A stretch of DNA of 64,000 bases from Cryobacterium sp. MP_M3. GTDB taxonomy: Bacteria > Actinomycetota > Actinomycetes > Actinomycetales > Microbacteriaceae. The notes under the pieces were generated by a model, which had not been told where the DNA came from, ran no database searches, and saw only the letters and a program-made list of their open reading frames with translations. Within the stretch, counting starts at the first letter, position 1; every line of letters begins with the position of its first letter. The stretch is from assembly GCF_015752155.1 (NCBI RefSeq), contig NZ_JADOVI010000003.1, positions 1 through 64,000 on the forward strand, read 5' to 3'. Below, piece after piece: positions 30,274-39,670 of the stretch. Made by a program: the position numbers and the translations under genes.

Positions 30274-30512
30274 GTGAAATCGTTCCGGGACCGGTGGGGT
30301 GATGCCGCCGCGGAGGTCGGGCGGCGCGGGCGGCCAGTGCGGGCACCGCGGCGGCGGTCGTGCTGCTCTGCTGGAGCCTGCTGGTGCTGCTTCCCGACGC
30401 GCTCGGCCCGAACCCGCTCACCGTCGTCGACGCCGTCGCTGTGGCGACGACGACGGTGCTGACCTTCGTGTTCTTCGCGCTGCTCCGCTCCCCCGGTTCC
30501 CGGCTGCCCTAG
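30274..30512 (+). pseudogene. Small two-TM membrane protein with apparent frameshift
   Basis: From GTG 30274 the first frame gives MKSFRDRWGDAAAEVGRR. The frame shifted by one base from about 30325 on gives a clear membrane protein: TAAAVVLLCWSLLVLLPDAL, then VAVATTTVLTFVFFALLRSPG, ending at TAG 30510-30512. Neither frame alone makes a sensible protein. The total of 239 bases is one short of 80 codons, so a single base seems missing in the run GGTCGGGCGGCGCGGGCGG. The gene converges on paaZ and their stops overlap. I do not recognise the family. The shift may be real or a base-calling error. Confidence 0.55.
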
Positions 30513-32554
30513 TTCTTGCTGACCAGGGTGAGCACGTCGTAGCTGGCGACGACCTCATCGTTCTGGTTGTGCAGCACGGCGTCCCAGCAGACCTCGCCGT
30601 AGTCCTCCGTCTCGCGCGGCGTGATCCGCTTGGCGGTGAGGGTGACAGTGATGCTGTCGCCCGGGGAGACCGGAGTAAGGAAGCGGAGTCGTTCCAGCCC
30701 GGAGTTCGCGAGCACGGGCCCGGGAGCCGCATCCACGAACAGCCCGGCCGCCCACGAGACCAGCAGGTACCCGTGGGCGACGATGCCGGGGAAGAACGGG
30801 TTCGCCGCGGCCGCTTCCGCATCCGTGTGCGCGTAGAACTTGTCCCCGGTCGCCTCGGCGAACGCGGTGATGTCGGCGAGGGTTACGGTGCGCGGTCCGC
30901 CCTGCACCTGGTCGCCCACCCGGAGCGACGCGAGGGACTTGCGGAACGGGTGGATCCCGTGCCGCACGGCCGCACCGGTGTGCCACTGGCCGGTGATCGC
31001 GGTGAGCATGTCGGGCGACCCCTGGATGGCCGTGCGCTGCATGTGGTGCAGCACCGAGCGGATGCCGCCCAGCTCCTCGCTGCCGCCGGCGCGGCCGGGC
31101 CCACCGTGCACCAGGTGCGGCACGGGCGCGCCGTGGCCGGTGCTGCTGCGCGCGTCGACCCGGTCGAGCATCAGGACCCGCCCGTGGTGGGCGGCGATGC
31201 CGAGCACCAGGGCGCGGGCGACATTGGGGTCGTGGGTGGCGACCGTGGCCACCAGCGAGCCGCCGCCGAGGGCGGCCAGGGCGACGGCGTGGTCCAGGCC
31301 GGTGTACTCGATGATGGACGCGACGGGACCGAACGCCTCGATCTCGTGCACGGCGGGGCTTTCGGCATCGTCGAAGGCCAGGAGGAGCGGCCCCACGAAG
31401 GCGCCGCCCGGGTCGGTGCCGGCCGGGGCATCCGTCGACCCCATCACGATCCGGCCGCCGCCTTCGAGCAGGCGGGCGACGCTCCCGAGCACCTCCCGGC
31501 GCTGGTCGAGGCTGGCCAGGGGGCCCATGGTGACGCCGTCGGCGCGCGGGTCGCCGATCGAGACCCGCCGCTCCACCCGCTCGGCCACGGCCGCGACGAT
31601 CTCGTCGCGCCGTCCGGCCGGCACGATCAGCCGGCGGATGCTCGTGCACTTCTGGCCGGCCTTGCTGGTCATCTCGGTGACGGCGGATGCGACGTAGGCG
31701 TCGAACTCGGCCGTGCCCTTGGTGGCGTCCGGGCCCAGGATCGCCGCGTTGAGGGAGTCGGTCTCGCTGGTGAACCGCACCCCGCCCTCGACCACGTTCG
31801 GGTGTGCCTTGAGGCTGCGCGCGGTGCCGGCTGAGCCGGTGAAGCCGACGAGGTCGCGGTAGTCGAGGTGGTCGATCAGGTCACGGGCGCTGCCGGAGAC
31901 GAGTTGCAGGGTTCCGGCCGGCAGGATGCCGGAGGCGATGATGTGGCGAACGACCGCCTCGGTGAGGTAGCCGGTGGGAGAGGCCGGCTTGACGATCGAG
32001 GGCACCCCGGCGATGAACGCGGGAGCGAACTTCTCAAGCATCCCCCAGACCGGGAAGTTGAACGCGTTGATCTGGCAGGCCACCCCGGGGATGCGGGTGT
32101 AGATGTGCTGGCCGCTGAACGAGCCGTCCCGCGACAGCGCCTCGACGTCGCCGTCGACGTAGACCTGGCTGTTGGGCATCTCCCGCCGGCCCTTCGACGA
32201 CAGGGTGAACAGCACGCCGATTCCGCCGTCGATGTCGACCATCGAGTCGTACCGGGTCGCCCCGGTGCGCGCGGAGAGCGTGTACAGCTCCTCCTTGACC
32301 CCGCTGAGGTACTGCGCGAGCTGCTTGAGCAGGATGGCGCGCTGGTGGAAGGTGAGCCGGCCGAGCGAGGCCTGGCCGACCGTGCGGGCGTGCTCGACCA
32401 CGTCGGCGAGGTCCAGCCCCTCGCTGCTGACCGAGGCGACCTCCTCGCCGGTGCTCGCGTCGAGGACCAGCTGGGTGCGGGACCCGTCCGCCGGGGTCCA
32501 CCAGGAGTCGAGGACGTAGCTGGGCACGATCGTGCCGGTGCTGAGGAGAGTCAT
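30509..32554 (-). CDS. paaZ: Bifunctional PaaZ: oxepin-CoA hydrolase / semialdehyde dehydrogenase
   Basis: PaaZ opens the oxepin-CoA ring in phenylacetate degradation and oxidises the resulting aldehyde. Residues about 1-530 are the aldehyde dehydrogenase domain, with the catalytic Cys in SKAGQKCTSIRRL and GVACQINAFNFPVWG in the cofactor region. Residues about 540-681 are a MaoC-like hydratase domain with DKFYAHTD...FFPGIVAHGYLL, carrying the expected Asp/His pair. ATG 32554 has GGAAGGA upstream and overlaps the paaH stop (ATGA). Last gene of the four-gene paa operon. Confidence 0.93.
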   Translation of the reverse strand: MTLLSTGTIVPSYVLDSWWTPADGSRTQLVLDASTGEEVASVSSEGLDLADVVEHARTVGQASLGRLTFHQRAILLKQLAQYLSGVKEELYTLSARTGATRYDSMVDIDGGIGVLFTLSSKGRREMPNSQVYVDGDVEALSRDGSFSGQHIYTRIPGVACQINAFNFPVWGMLEKFAPAFIAGVPSIVKPASPTGYLTEAVVRHIIASGILPAGTLQLVSGSARDLIDHLDYRDLVGFTGSAGTARSLKAHPNVVEGGVRFTSETDSLNAAILGPDATKGTAEFDAYVASAVTEMTSKAGQKCTSIRRLIVPAGRRDEIVAAVAERVERRVSIGDPRADGVTMGPLASLDQRREVLGSVARLLEGGGRIVMGSTDAPAGTDPGGAFVGPLLLAFDDAESPAVHEIEAFGPVASIIEYTGLDHAVALAALGGGSLVATVATHDPNVARALVLGIAAHHGRVLMLDRVDARSSTGHGAPVPHLVHGGPGRAGGSEELGGIRSVLHHMQRTAIQGSPDMLTAITGQWHTGAAVRHGIHPFRKSLASLRVGDQVQGGPRTVTLADITAFAEATGDKFYAHTDAEAAAANPFFPGIVAHGYLLVSWAAGLFVDAAPGPVLANSGLERLRFLTPVSPGDSITVTLTAKRITPRETEDYGEVCWDAVLHNQNDEVVASYDVLTLVSKN

Positions 32555-33456
32555 GATGCGTCCTTCCAATCGAAGAATCCTTGGCCGCTCTTGCGTCCGA
32601 GGTCACCGCGGGCGACGAGGTCGCGCAGCAGCTGCGGCGGGGCGAACCTCTCGCCGAGGGTGGAGTGCAGGTGCTCGGCGATGCCGAGGCGCACGTCGAG
32701 TCCGACCAGGTCGGTGGTGCGCAACGGCCCGACCGGGTGCTTGTAGCCGAGCACCATGGCCGCGTCGATGTCGGCGGGGCTGGCGACGCCTTCTTCGACC
32801 ATCCGGATGGCCTCCAGCGCGATCGCGACGCCGAGCCGGGAGCTGGCGAAACCGGGTGAGTCGCGCACCAGGATCGGCGTCTTGCCGAGGGCGGAGACCC
32901 AGCCGGCGGCCAGGTCGACGAGTTCGGGGCTGGTGGCCTCCCCCGTGACGACCTCGATCAGGGTCGAGACCGGCACCGGGTTGAAGAAGTGCAGCCCGAT
33001 GAACCGGTCCGGGCGTTCGAGCACCCCGGCGAGTTCGGTGATCGAGAGCGACGAGGTGTTCGAGGCCAGCCAGGCGTCGGGGGCCAGCTGCGCCTCCACA
33101 CTGCGCAGCGCCTCCGTCTTCAGCGCCACGACCTCCGGCACGGCCTCGACGACGAGCCCGGCGCCGGCGAACGCCGAGGCATCCGTCGCCACGCTGAGCC
33201 GGTCGGCGTAGGAGGACCGGTCGCCCTGGATCGCGCCGAGGCGGAGGGCGGTGTCGACGGCGCCGAGCACCCGCTCCCGTGCCGCGGCGGCCGCGTCCGC
33301 GTCGCGCTCGACGACGGTGACGTGGGCGCCGGCGACGAGGAAGGCGTGGGCGATGCCCGCGCCCATCCGTCCGCCGCCGAGCACGCCGACCTGAGTCGGC
33401 ACGGTGGTGGGCACAGGCGCGGCCTGCTGGTCCGTGCTGCCGGGGGCGAGCGTCAT
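32551..33456 (-). CDS. paaH: 3-hydroxyacyl-CoA dehydrogenase, phenylacetate pathway
   Basis: 301 residues; NAD-dependent oxidation of 3-hydroxyadipyl-CoA in the lower paa pathway. It has the GVLGGGRMGAGIAHAF dinucleotide loop, LASNTSSLSITELA, IGLHFFNPVPVSTLIEVV with the catalytic His, and the C-terminal domain ending KSGQGFFDW. The short single-domain form (rather than FadB-like fusion) fits PaaH/PaaC. The frame continues upstream, but the real ATG at 33456 overlaps the enoyl-CoA hydratase stop by four bases. An extra 20-residue N-terminal tail rich in Pro/Thr is unusual for the family. Confidence 0.88.
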   Translation of the reverse strand: MTLAPGSTDQQAAPVPTTVPTQVGVLGGGRMGAGIAHAFLVAGAHVTVVERDADAAAAARERVLGAVDTALRLGAIQGDRSSYADRLSVATDASAFAGAGLVVEAVPEVVALKTEALRSVEAQLAPDAWLASNTSSLSITELAGVLERPDRFIGLHFFNPVPVSTLIEVVTGEATSPELVDLAAGWVSALGKTPILVRDSPGFASSRLGVAIALEAIRMVEEGVASPADIDAAMVLGYKHPVGPLRTTDLVGLDVRLGIAEHLHSTLGERFAPPQLLRDLVARGDLGRKSGQGFFDWKDAS

Positions 33457-34199
33457 CGTTTCTTCCTTTCCAGGAATGCGGTCATTCGGGCGAATTTCTC
33501 TTCGGATTCGAAGAGCACGGCCTGGGCCTCGTTGTCGGCGCGCGGATGCCGGGCGCGCGGCACGTGGAAGACCTCCTTGGCGAGCTGGGTGGCGAGGGGG
33601 TCCTGGGCGGCGATCCGGTCCGCGAGGGAGTGCGCGGCGGCGAGCAGCCCCTCCGCCGGGTGAACCTCGGTGACCAGGCGCACGGCGAGTGCCTCCTCGG
33701 CGTTCAGGATGCGGCCGGCCAGGATGATCTCCTTGGCGACGGGTTCGCCGACGAGTTCGGCCAGTCGCCAGAGCGCCCCGGCGGCGGGGATGATGCCGAG
33801 GGAGGTCTCCGGGTTGCCGAGGCGAGCCGTGTCGGAGGCGATCCGGAAGTCGGCGGCGTAGGCGAGTTCGGCGCCGCCGCCCAGCGCCCAGCCGTCGATC
33901 GCGGCGATGACCGGCATCGGCAGGCGGGCGATCCGCTCGAACAGCTCCGAGTTGATGCCTTTGAGGGCGTCGTCGCGGCGCCGCTCCCTCAGCTGGGCGA
34001 TGTCGGCGCCGGAGGCGAAGACCCCGGCCGAGCCGCACAGGATCAGGATCCTCGGCCCGCGTTCCAGTTCGCCGCAGAGCAGGTGCAGTTCGTCGACCAT
34101 GGCCTGGTCGATCGCGTTGCGCACGTCGGGGCGGTTGAGCTGCACCTGCACCCGGTCGGGGCGGCGTTCGACGAGCAGGGTGCTGAATTCCCGGGACAT
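33453..34199 (-). CDS. paaF: Enoyl-CoA hydratase/isomerase, phenylacetate pathway
   Basis: 248 residues of the crotonase fold. The oxyanion-hole segments are GVFASGADIAQL and DGWALGGGAELAYAADFRIAS; the catalytic glutamates fall in the latter and in LGNPETSLGIIP. In the paa operon this position is taken by PaaF (2,3-dehydroadipyl-CoA hydratase) or PaaG (isomerase); I prefer PaaF, but the choice is not certain from sequence alone. The start codon lies directly against the thiolase stop with no gap. Confidence 0.82.
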   Translation of the reverse strand: MSREFSTLLVERRPDRVQVQLNRPDVRNAIDQAMVDELHLLCGELERGPRILILCGSAGVFASGADIAQLRERRRDDALKGINSELFERIARLPMPVIAAIDGWALGGGAELAYAADFRIASDTARLGNPETSLGIIPAAGALWRLAELVGEPVAKEIILAGRILNAEEALAVRLVTEVHPAEGLLAAAHSLADRIAAQDPLATQLAKEVFHVPRARHPRADNEAQAVLFESEEKFARMTAFLERKKR

Positions 34200-35384
34200 C
34201 TAGACACTCTCCACGATGAGGGCCGACCCCTGGCCGACGCCGACGCACATGGTGGCGAGGCCACGCCGGGCGCCCTCGCGTTCCATCCGGCCGAGCAGGG
34301 TGACCAGGATGCGCGCCCCGGAGGAGCCGAGCGGGTGACCGAGGGCGATCGCGCCGCCGTTGCGGTTGACGATCTCCGGGTCGAGGCCGAGGCGGCGGAT
34401 GCACGCCAGGGACTGGGTGGCGAAGGCCTCGTTGAGTTCGACCGCGTCCAGGTCCTGGATGCCGAGGCCCAGCCTGCGCAGGAGTTTCTCGGTGGCGGGG
34501 ACGGGGCCGAGGCCCATCGTCTCGGGCGCGACGCCGGCGCTGGCGCCGCCCGCGACCCGGGCCCGGGGGGTCAGCCCGAGACGTTCGATGGCGGCTTCGC
34601 TGGCCACGACGATGGCGGAGGCCCCGTCGTTGAGCGAACTGGCGTTCCCGGCCGTGACGATTCCGCCTGGGCGGACGACCGAACGCAGACCGGCGAGCCG
34701 TTCGAGGGTGGTGTCCGCCCGGGGGCCCTCGTCGGCGTCGACCAGGCCGGCCCGGGTGGGCACCGGCACGATCTCGGGGGCGAAGGTGCCGTTCTGGCGG
34801 GCGTCGACGGCAAGCCGGTGCGAGCGCAGGGCGAACGCGTCGGCATCCGCCCGGCTGATGCCGTCGATCGCGGCGACCTCCTCGGCGGTTTCCGACATGG
34901 AGAAGGTGGCCTTGTCGCGCTCGGTGAGGCGCGGGTTGGTGAAGCGCCAGCCGATCGATGTGTCGACGATCTCACCGGGTTTGGCCCAGGCCTTCTCGGG
35001 TTTGGCGAGCACCCAGGGTGCCCTCGTCATCGATTCGACGCCGCCGGCGATGACCAGGTCGGCCTCGCCTGCCTTGATCATGCTGGCGGCCAGGTGAACC
35101 GCGGAGAGGCCGGAGGCGCAGAGCCGGTTGACGGTGATCCCGGGGATGCTGTCGGGCAGCCCGGCGAGGAGCACGGCCATCCGGGCGACGTTGCGATTGT
35201 CTTCGCCGGCCTGGTTGGCCGCGCCCATGATCACTTCGTCGATCAGCAGCGGGTCGAGGCCGGAGCGGCTCACGACGGCGGACAGCACGAGGGCGGCCAG
35301 GTCATCGGGGCGAACGCCGGCAAGCGCCCCGCCGTATCGGCCGATGGGAGTTCGAACACCATCAACGAGGAATGCTTCGGGCAT
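34200..35384 (-). CDS. paaJ: Beta-ketoadipyl-CoA thiolase
   Basis: 394-residue thiolase, first gene of the operon. The acylated Cys is in VNRLCASGLSAVH, the His in GGAIALGHPLGSSGARI, and the second Cys in ATMCVGVGQG. DGVRTPIGRYGGALAGVRPDDLAA is the PaaJ/PcaF-type N-terminus. It cleaves 3-oxoadipyl-CoA to succinyl-CoA and acetyl-CoA. The ATG at 35384 has AAAGGTG eight bases upstream. A PaaR-like operator stands 32-53 bases upstream of the start. The paaABCDE oxygenase and paaK ligase are not in this window. Confidence 0.9.
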   Translation of the reverse strand: MPEAFLVDGVRTPIGRYGGALAGVRPDDLAALVLSAVVSRSGLDPLLIDEVIMGAANQAGEDNRNVARMAVLLAGLPDSIPGITVNRLCASGLSAVHLAASMIKAGEADLVIAGGVESMTRAPWVLAKPEKAWAKPGEIVDTSIGWRFTNPRLTERDKATFSMSETAEEVAAIDGISRADADAFALRSHRLAVDARQNGTFAPEIVPVPTRAGLVDADEGPRADTTLERLAGLRSVVRPGGIVTAGNASSLNDGASAIVVASEAAIERLGLTPRARVAGGASAGVAPETMGLGPVPATEKLLRRLGLGIQDLDAVELNEAFATQSLACIRRLGLDPEIVNRNGGAIALGHPLGSSGARILVTLLGRMEREGARRGLATMCVGVGQGSALIVESV

Positions 35385-35415
35385 GGCTTCATCACCTTTG
35401 ATCGCCGTATTACTT

Positions 35416-35437
35416 ACTGACCGTTCGTTCCGTAAAG
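35416..35437. promoter_or_regulatory. PaaR-like (TetR-family) operator
   Basis: An imperfect 22-base palindrome. Its left half ACTGACCG is a perfect match to the ACTNACCG half-site I recall for Corynebacterium PaaR; the centre CG is present and the right half (CGTTCCGTAAAG) is degenerate. It lies in the promoter region of the paa operon and 67 bases from the divergent ltrA start. PaaR repressors are released by phenylacetyl-CoA. Confidence 0.65.
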
Positions 35438-35503
35438 AATGACACAGAAACGACGGATGCGGCAACCGACCCTCCGGTCAGGAAGGTCGGGCAGACTGGA
35501 ATC

Positions 35504-36736
35504 GTGATTCCCCGATCGAAGGATGCGACCCATCCGTCCACGCCCGCGCTCGGGCTCCGCCGCAATCTCGCCCGGCCCGTCGACCACCCGCGCACCGACC
35601 GGGTCACCTACATCGAGCTGTTCTTCGACCTCGTCTTCGTCTTCGCCCTCACCCAGCTGTCGCGCTTCCTCTACGAGAACCAGTCCTGGGTCGGCGCGCT
35701 CGAATCCGCGACCCTGGTGCTGGCGCTGTGGTGGGTGTGGGTGCACACGACCTGGGTGACGAACGTACTCGACCCGGCCCGGTTGCCGGTGCGCCTGGTG
35801 GTGATCGGGCTCTCGCTCGTGGGCCTGCTCCTGAGTGTGTCGATCGGGGAGTCGTTCGGCGACCGCGGCCTCGTCTTCGCCCTCGCCTACGTGGCGCTGC
35901 AGCTGGGGCGCACGGTCTTCATGGCACTGGCGCTGGCGCGCCACGACCGGGTGCTCTACCGCAACTTCCTGCGCATCCTGGTCTGGCTCTCGGTCGCGGG
36001 CGTCTTCTGGATCCTGGGGGCGCTGCTGCCGCTGGAGTTCCGGCTCCCACTGTGGATCGCCGGGCTCCTGGTCGAGTACGTGTCGGCCAGCATCGGCTTC
36101 CAGCTGCCGGGTCTCGGCCGGTCGGGCCTGGACGACTGGGACCTCTCCGGCCCGCACATCGCGGAGCGCAGCGCGTTGTTCGTGATCATCGCGCTGGGCG
36201 AATCCATCCTCGTCAGCGGCTTCGCCTTCGTCGACCAGGATGCGTCGGTTCCCGGCGTCCTCGGCCTGCTCCTCGCCTTCACCGGCGGCGTGATGATGTG
36301 GTGGCTCTACTTCGACCACGGCGAGCGGGCAGGGAACCGCACCATCGCCGCGTCGGCCGAGCCCGGCCGGATCGCACGCCTTGCCTACACGTACGTGCAC
36401 GCGATCATCATCGCCGGTATCGTGCTGAGCAGCGTCGCTGACAAGGAGATCCTCGCGCATCCCGACGAGACGATGCGGCTGTCGACGGCGGTGGTGATCA
36501 CCGGCGGCCCGTTCGTCTATCTCGTCGGGCTGCAGTTGTTCCGCTGGATCGTCGCCCGGCAGGTGCTGGCCTCACACCTGGCCGGGATCGTCCTCCTGGT
36601 GCTCGCGTTCGCCACGGCCGGGCGCGTCTCGCCGCTCGCTCTCGCGGGCCTGTGCACCGCTGTCCTCACGCTCGTCGCAGCCTGGGAGACCATCGTGCGG
36701 CTCCGGGCCGGCACGACCGACGCCGACGCCGGCTGA
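35504..36736 (+). CDS. ltrA: Low temperature requirement protein A (LtrA) family
   Basis: 410 residues with about eleven TM helices. The family signature is near the N-terminus: ERVTYIELFFDLVFVFALTQL-like (here RVTYIELFFDLVFVFALT). ERSALFVIIALGESILVSG is the second conserved block. LtrA was named for a Listeria gene needed for growth in the cold; its biochemical activity is not established. GTG start at 35504. It is divergent from the paa operon but probably unrelated to it. Confidence 0.87.
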   Translation: MIPRSKDATHPSTPALGLRRNLARPVDHPRTDRVTYIELFFDLVFVFALTQLSRFLYENQSWVGALESATLVLALWWVWVHTTWVTNVLDPARLPVRLVVIGLSLVGLLLSVSIGESFGDRGLVFALAYVALQLGRTVFMALALARHDRVLYRNFLRILVWLSVAGVFWILGALLPLEFRLPLWIAGLLVEYVSASIGFQLPGLGRSGLDDWDLSGPHIAERSALFVIIALGESILVSGFAFVDQDASVPGVLGLLLAFTGGVMMWWLYFDHGERAGNRTIAASAEPGRIARLAYTYVHAIIIAGIVLSSVADKEILAHPDETMRLSTAVVITGGPFVYLVGLQLFRWIVARQVLASHLAGIVLLVLAFATAGRVSPLALAGLCTAVLTLVAAWETIVRLRAGTTDADAG

Positions 36737-36820
36737 CCTGCCCCGGCCCGTTCCCGGACCCGTCCCCGGCCGCGACAGCGATGAAACGGAACGGGGAAGC
36801 GGAGGGGGGAACGGGGTGGA

Positions 36821-37321
36821 TCAGAAGAAGCCGTCGGGCGTGCCCGCCGCCTTCGTGACCTCGTCGGTGCGGACGCCGGCGGCGGCGAGCTTGGCCATGG
36901 CCACGCGAAGCCCTGATTCCATCTGCGCCGCCCAGACCTCGGTCTCCCGGCTGCCGGCGTCCGCGGCATCCGCACGTGCGATCGCCTTCTCCTTCTCGGC
37001 GCGCTCGTTCTTGACCTGCTGGATGCTCAGGGTGATCCCGTAGTAGGCGGCGACCATCGACGCGATCGGCGTCGCGAACACGGCGAGGGCGTTGATGCTC
37101 TCGCTGGACACCCCGACGAGGATCATCACGATGAAGGCCAGCGCCAGCGCGCCGATGCCGACGAGCACGACGAGGGCCGTGCGCTGGGCGGTGTTCGAGC
37201 GTGCGATGGTGTGCCCGGCAACGGCGGTCGGCGCGGGTTCCGGAGCAGGCACCGATGCGGCGCCGTCGAAGGTGGGCATCACCGCGGTCCGGTCGTCCTG
37301 GTTCGTGGGCAGGTCAGTCAT
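36821..37321 (-). CDS. Unrecognised two-TM protein with coiled coil
   Basis: 166 residues. A Pro/Ala-rich N-terminal 45 residues is followed by two hydrophobic helices (TALVVLVGIGALALAFIVMILVG, and AVFATPIASMVAAYYGITLSI, about residues 48-105). Next comes a charged coiled-coil segment (QVKNERAEKEKAIARADAADA), then a short helical tail. I do not recognise the family. Its start overlaps the HTH-protein stop by eight bases, so it is the last gene of the treX-treY-treZ-HTH transcript. Confidence 0.7.
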   Translation of the reverse strand: MTDLPTNQDDRTAVMPTFDGAASVPAPEPAPTAVAGHTIARSNTAQRTALVVLVGIGALALAFIVMILVGVSSESINALAVFATPIASMVAAYYGITLSIQQVKNERAEKEKAIARADAADAGSRETEVWAAQMESGLRVAMAKLAAAGVRTDEVTKAAGTPDGFF

Positions 37322-37859
37322 CTGTTGCTCCGTCTTCGGTGTGGTGGCTGGTGGGCTCTGTGAGGTCCGTCGAGGCGTCGGCCGGGGCTCCCTCGAGGAA
37401 GACCCGCTTGTAGGAGCGGCCGTCCGGCAGCTCCACGGTGCGGCTGGCCAGTTTGCCTCGGCTCACCTGCAGGTAGACGGCCTGCACCGTGACTCCCAGT
37501 GTCGTCGCCGCCTGCGCGACAGACAAACCGGGCAGTTCGGTCGGCACGCTGCTGGGCCGGGCGCCGCGCTTCCGGCCGGCCGCCAGCCGCGCCGCGATGT
37601 CCTCGTCGGTGCCGCTCCAGCGCCACCGGGCTGCCGCCGGTTTCAACCCGGCGGCGTCGGCGATCTCGTCCCAGCCGGTGCCGGCGTCCAGGGCGTCACG
37701 CACCCCGGCCAGGGTGGCCGGGTCGGCCTCGAGTTCGTGGACCAGGCGACGGATGCCCCGCACGCGTTCGAGCGGCGCCGCCTGGTCCTCGGCCAGTTCG
37801 GCCAATCGCACCAGGGCAGCCCGGGTGGACGGCGCCAGGAATGAGTTCATCGCGGTCAT
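37314..37859 (-). CDS. HTH DNA-binding protein at the end of the tre operon
   Basis: 181 residues. A helical N-terminal part ([21 protein letters not shown], about residues 64-84) looks like a sigma-4-type HTH. A second [30 protein letters not shown] (about residues 111-137), resembles excisionase/MerR-type helices with the [12 protein letters not shown] wing. The tail is acidic. It reads as a small transcription factor of unknown target. The start overlaps the treZ stop (ATGA); a second ATG four codons later is possible. Confidence 0.7.
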   Translation of the reverse strand: MTAMNSFLAPSTRAALVRLAELAEDQAAPLERVRGIRRLVHELEADPATLAGVRDALDAGTGWDEIADAAGLKPAAARWRWSGTDEDIAARLAAGRKRGARPSSVPTELPGLSVAQAATTLGVTVQAVYLQVSRGKLASRTVELPDGRSYKRVFLEGAPADASTDLTEPTSHHTEDGATDD

Positions 37860-39670
37860 CGGTCCCGCTGGTGGAGCGGGGCCGCGCTTCCGGGCCGGTC
37901 GCGGAACACGACGACGGCGTGCCCGGCCAGGGTCAGCCCGCCCTCGTGCGTCGCGACGACTGCGTCACCTGACGCGGCGAACGACGCGGCCGGCCGGCCG
38001 GCCGGCGTGGCGACCCGGCAGGGGTCGACGCCCAGGTTGACCACGATCTCCGTCTCGCCGCGGCGCAGGCTGAGCCGGCGTTCCCGCTCGTCGAAGTCCA
38101 CCTGGATCCGGTCGAATCGGGGGTCGGTGAAGCCGGGGACGGCCCTGCGCAGGGCCGCCAGGGCCTGGTAGTACGACAGCAGGCGGGCGTGGCCTGGTTC
38201 ATCCGGCTCTGTCCAGTCGAGCCGGGACCGGGTGAACGTCTGCGGGTCCTGGGGGTCAGGGACCAGGGCCGGGTCCCAGCCCATCCGGGCGAACTCGCTG
38301 ATCCTGCCCTTCCTGGTGGCTTCGCCGAGTTCGGGCTCCGGGTGCGAGGTGAAGAACTGCCACGGTGTGCGGGCTCCCCACTCCTCTCCCATGAAGAGCA
38401 TGGGAGTGAACGGGCCGAGCAGGGTCAGGGTCGCCGCGATGGCGAGCTGGCCGAGGTCCAGCTGGGCGCTCAACCGGTCGCCGATGGCACGGTTGCCGAT
38501 CTGGTCGTGGTTCTGGCTGGCGACGACGAGGCGCCAGGCCGGCATCCGCTCGGTGTCGATCGGGCGGCCGTGGGTGCGTGCCCGGAAGCTGGAGAAGGTG
38601 CCGTCGTGGAAGAAGCCGTGGGTGAGCACCCTAGCGAGGGCGCCGAGCGGCTCGAAGTCGGCGTAGTAGCCCGTGGTCTCGCCGGTCAGGGCGACGTGCA
38701 CCGCGTGGTGGAAGTCGTCGCTCCATTGCCCGGTGAGCCCGTAACCGCCCGCCTCCCTGGTGGTGATCAGGCGCGGGTCGTTCAGATCGGACTCGGCTAC
38801 CAGGCTGAGCGGGCGACCGACGTGCGCGCTGAGGGCATCGACCTCGATGGCGAGTTCCTCGAGCAGGTGGGTGGCCCGGTCGTCGTGCAGGGCGTGCACC
38901 GCGTCCAGGCGCAGGCCGTCGACATGGTAGTCGCCGAGCCACATCAGGGCGTTGTCGATGATGTACCGACGCACCTCGTCCGAGTCGGGGCCGTCCAGGT
39001 TGAGCGACGATCCCCAGGTGTTCCCGGCGGCGGCGCTGAGGTAGGGCCCGAATTTGCCCAGGTAGTTGCCGCTCGGTCCGAGGTGGTTGTAGACGACGTC
39101 CTGGATGACCCCGATGCCGGCCGCGTGGCAGGCGTCGACGAAACGGCGGTAGGCGGCCGGGCCGCCGTAGCCCTCGTGCACCGCGTACCAGAGCACGCCG
39201 TCGTAGCCCCAGTTGTGGGTGCCGTTGAACGCGTTCACGGGAAGCAGTTCGACGAAGTCCACGCCGATCGACGCGAGGTGGGCCAGTTTCCCCGCCGCGG
39301 CGTCGAGCGTGCCCTCGGGGGTGAATGTGCCCAGGTGTAGCTCGTAGATGGTGCTTCCGGCCAGCTGGCGGCCGGTCCAGGCCTGGTCGGTCCAGGCCCC
39401 GCCGTGATCCACGGTCCGGGACAGCCCGTGCACGCCGTTCGGCTGGTGCCGGGAGCGAGGGTCGGGGAACGGCCCGTCGCCGTCGACCCGGAAGCCGTAG
39501 TCGAGCGGGCCGGTGTCCTCCGGCCGCGATGCCCGCCACCAGCCGTCGCCGGCCTGGGTCATCGGACGGGTCGTGTCGGCGAGCACCAGTTCCACGGTGT
39601 CCGCGGCCGGAGCCCAGACCTCGAAGGACTCCTCGAACGATTCACTGTCCTCGAACTTCTCACTGGGCAT
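37856..39670 (-). CDS. treZ: Malto-oligosyltrehalose trehalohydrolase
   Basis: 604 residues, GH13. It releases trehalose from the trehalosyl end made by TreY. An N-terminal CBM48-like beta domain ([17 protein letters not shown]) leads into the barrel: [17 protein letters not shown], the nucleophile region [13 protein letters not shown], acid [13 protein letters not shown], and [13 protein letters not shown]. The start lies inside the end of treY (11-base overlap), and its stop overlaps the HTH gene. Length and motif order are normal. Confidence 0.93.
   Translation of the reverse strand: MPSEKFEDSESFEESFEVWAPAADTVELVLADTTRPMTQAGDGWWRASRPEDTGPLDYGFRVDGDGPFPDPRSRHQPNGVHGLSRTVDHGGAWTDQAWTGRQLAGSTIYELHLGTFTPEGTLDAAAGKLAHLASIGVDFVELLPVNAFNGTHNWGYDGVLWYAVHEGYGGPAAYRRFVDACHAAGIGVIQDVVYNHLGPSGNYLGKFGPYLSAAAGNTWGSSLNLDGPDSDEVRRYIIDNALMWLGDYHVDGLRLDAVHALHDDRATHLLEELAIEVDALSAHVGRPLSLVAESDLNDPRLITTREAGGYGLTGQWSDDFHHAVHVALTGETTGYYADFEPLGALARVLTHGFFHDGTFSSFRARTHGRPIDTERMPAWRLVVASQNHDQIGNRAIGDRLSAQLDLGQLAIAATLTLLGPFTPMLFMGEEWGARTPWQFFTSHPEPELGEATRKGRISEFARMGWDPALVPDPQDPQTFTRSRLDWTEPDEPGHARLLSYYQALAALRRAVPGFTDPRFDRIQVDFDERERRLSLRRGETEIVVNLGVDPCRVATPAGRPAASFAASGDAVVATHEGGLTLAGHAVVVFRDRPGSAAPLHQRDR

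Noticed and set aside
33453..34404. 5' extension of the paaH frame into a 617-codon ORF
   Set aside because: The extension is antisense-like text over paaF; the true start at 33456 overlaps the paaF stop as elsewhere in the operon.
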